This document shows, in pieces, positions 6,347-7,435 of a stretch of DNA of 7,435 nucleotides. Source of the stretch: Eudoraea sp. (GTDB taxonomy: Bacteria; Bacteroidota; Bacteroidia; Flavobacteriales; Flavobacteriaceae); contig JAHEBI010000110.1 in the NCBI GenBank assembly GCA_024642325.1, positions 1 to 7,435 on the forward strand, in the 5' to 3' direction. Numbering within the stretch: position 1 is the first letter of the stretch; the number at the start of each line of letters is the position of its first letter. The notes under the pieces were generated by a model. It was not told the DNA's origin. It worked only from the letters and a program-made list of their open reading frames with translations, and did no database searches. Both the position numbers and the translations under genes were made by a program.

Positions 6347-6354
6347 TAATTTTG
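6347..6354 (+). promoter_or_regulatory. Bacteroidota -7 promoter element (TAATTTTG) for the LytTR operon
   Basis: TAATTTTG fits the Bacteroidota sigma-70-type -7 consensus TAnnTTTG exactly. It would place the transcription start near 6361, about 18 bases before the regulator ATG. A TTG-type -33 element is not clear at the expected distance; only an AT-rich stretch (about 6317-6326) is there, so strength may be low or activator-dependent. Confidence 0.45.
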
Positions 6355-6378
6355 TAACTTACATGAATTGAAGAAGTA

Positions 6379-7113
6379 ATGTTAGAAGCCGTACTTGTAG
6401 ACGATGAAAAAAATGCACTGCAAAGTCTTGCATGGGAATTGACTAATTTCAGTGATGAAATACATATAGTTGCTTCTTTTACAGATCCCTTCGAAGCACT
6501 TAGCTATCTTAATACGAATACCCCGGATTGTCTGTTTTTGGACATTGAAATGCCTACTATGGATGGATTTCAGTTTATTCAAAAATTAAATAATAAAGAT
6601 TTCCCAGTGGTCATTACTACTGCCTACAATCAATATGCAATTAAAGCACTTAAAAATGAGGCCATAGATTATCTGTTAAAACCCATTGACTCCGATGATT
6701 TAAGTGATACTATTTTGAAAATTAAAAAGTTTAATTCCAAAAATTACACAGCCGAAAGACTGGAAAAACTTTTATTGAATTTTAATTCTATTGAAAAGAA
6801 AAAGAAAATTACCTTGAACACGGATGGAAAATTAGTATTTCTGGAAAATAATCAAATCCTATATGCCGAATCTGATGGTAATTACAGCACAATTTACCTC
6901 ACCGATGGCCACAAGATTGTCCTTACCAAAAAATTAAAAGAAGTTAATGATTTGCTGCCAAGTGATTCTTTTTTCAGAATCCATAACTCTTATATAATTA
7001 ACCTTTCCAAAATCAAAGAGTTTCTCAAAACTGATGGATATGTTATACTTGAATCCAATCATAAGATACCCGTATCCCGTCAAAAAAAGTCGGATTTTTT
7101 AGATTTGTTATAA
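6379..7113 (+). CDS. LytTR-family response regulator, 244 aa
   Basis: This is a cytoplasmic transcription factor of the LytR/AlgR type, phosphorylated by a partner histidine kinase and binding DNA through a LytTR domain. Residues 1-118 form the receiver: acidic pocket D8-D9-E10 (VDDEKNA), phospho-acceptor D55 (LFLDIEMP), switch threonine T81 (VITTAY) and conserved lysine K101 (LLKPID). All required residues are present. Residues about 140-244 form the LytTR domain, beginning KKITLNTDGKLVFLE, with the typical ILYAESDGNYSTIYL segment and the hallmark FFRIHNSYIINLSKI near residues 207-221. Length is normal for the family. The ATG at 6379 is preceded by GAAGAAG, a fair ribosome site, and by the promoter element at 6347-6354. 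The next gene starts 18 bases after its stop and looks like its kinase. Its targets are not known; the divergent exported-protein unit is the obvious candidate. Confidence 0.93.
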   Translation: MLEAVLVDDEKNALQSLAWELTNFSDEIHIVASFTDPFEALSYLNTNTPDCLFLDIEMPTMDGFQFIQKLNNKDFPVVITTAYNQYAIKALKNEAIDYLLKPIDSDDLSDTILKIKKFNSKNYTAERLEKLLLNFNSIEKKKKITLNTDGKLVFLENNQILYAESDGNYSTIYLTDGHKIVLTKKLKEVNDLLPSDSFFRIHNSYIINLSKIKEFLKTDGYVILESNHKIPVSRQKKSDFLDLL

Positions 7114-7131
7114 TCAATTCGAAAATTATCC

Positions 7132-7435
7132 ATGATAAAAAGTTTTAAAATCCCTCATATTCCTTTTAATTGGGCTAATTATTCCATACTTCTTTATGCT
7201 TTCATTGTTGTTTTTTTAAATGAAGTTAAAGCGCAGGACTTATCTAAAAGTTTTAAAGAAACAACGGAACGACTTATCTCAGATGCTCCTCAGACTTATA
7301 AAGACCTGGATATGGTATTAAGGCCGATACTCCGCGATACCAGTTTGATACGTTATTTTGCAAATGCTTCAGTGAAGGAAAACTACCCTGCAGGAACATC
7401 CTATGCATTAAATAAATTGGGTATATACTACCGGG
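7132..7435 (+). CDS. Probable sensor histidine kinase, N-terminal part (3' truncated by window)
   Basis: The frame opens at ATG 7132 and stays open to the window edge, giving 101 residues. Residues about 16-34 are a hydrophobic segment (NYSILLYAFIVVFLNEVKA) ending in a good signal-peptidase site before QDLSK, so the following part is periplasmic. The rest is helical, with the closing AGTSYALNKLGIYYR reminiscent of a tetratricopeptide repeat (ALNKLGxYYR). In Bacteroidota, LytTR regulators are commonly followed by LytS-type histidine kinases with a signal peptide, periplasmic TPR repeats, one membrane helix and a His_kinase/HATPase pair. That domain is beyond the window, so the kinase call rests on position and layout, not on seen catalytic motifs. 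A different TPR-containing exported protein is the main alternative. Confidence 0.6.
   Translation, partial: MIKSFKIPHIPFNWANYSILLYAFIVVFLNEVKAQDLSKSFKETTERLISDAPQTYKDLDMVLRPILRDTSLIRYFANASVKENYPAGTSYALNKLGIYYR

Larger units (their letters stand above)
6005..6378. other. Divergent promoter region between exported-protein unit and LytTR regulator
   Basis: This 374-base spacer separates two units transcribed away from each other, so it must hold promoters for both. A good rightward promoter element is seen at 6347-6354. No matching leftward TAnnTTTG element was found upstream of 6004. Bases 6099-6154 hold a bulged inverted repeat, and bases 6151-6163 hold the palindrome CAATTT-t-AAATTG, followed by a T-rich tract. 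The rest is very AT-rich without further recognisable signals. Confidence 0.55.

Noticed and set aside
1..7435. CRISPR arrays, tRNA or rRNA genes, insertion-sequence transposases
   Set aside because: No regularly spaced direct repeats, no cloverleaf or rRNA-like segments, and no transposase frames were seen on either strand.

Overview
The window looks like chromosomal DNA of a member of the Bacteroidota, most likely a marine-type Flavobacteriaceae. The evidence is the AT-rich spacers, the A-rich leaders with little Shine-Dalgarno signal, a TAnnTTTG-type promoter, a eukaryote-like class I ribonucleotide reductase with the small-subunit gene first, and a LytTR response regulator followed by a secreted or membrane-anchored sensor-kinase start. 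The genus cannot be fixed from the sequence alone.

Layout. Bases 2-130 are the last 42 codons of a TIM-barrel sugar isomerase of the hydroxypyruvate isomerase type (+ strand), with a weak terminator at 145-173. Bases 174-808 carry no convincing intact gene. They do hold a cluster of palindromes (399-467), an 84-codon open frame without a good start (475-729, - strand), and a strong nested hairpin with a T tract (674-726) that fits as the terminator of the leftward operon. That operon is nrdB (4362-3376) then nrdA (3286-809), the two subunits of aerobic class Ia ribonucleoside-diphosphate reductase. An 89-base gap separates them and contains a terminator-like hairpin with eight T's, a candidate attenuator.

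Bases 4363-5262 are a 900-base gap with no recognisable gene. It contains two orphan hairpin or terminator structures (4583-4621 and 4887-4965), a 26-codon ORF and fragments of coding-like frames. It may be decayed DNA or the site of an unannotated small RNA.

The right part holds two divergent units. Leftward are a 53-residue single-helix peptide (6004-5843), too short for ordinary gene calling, and a 182-residue exported beta-rich protein (5811-5263), 31 bases apart and probably co-transcribed. Rightward are a LytTR response regulator (6379-7113) and, 18 bases later, the beginning of a probable LytS-type sensor histidine kinase with a signal peptide (7132 to the window edge). The 374-base region between the two units has a good Bacteroidota promoter for the regulator and a bulged 14-bp inverted repeat. 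The simplest reading is a two-component system next to a small secreted-protein operon that it may control, but that link is inference from position only.
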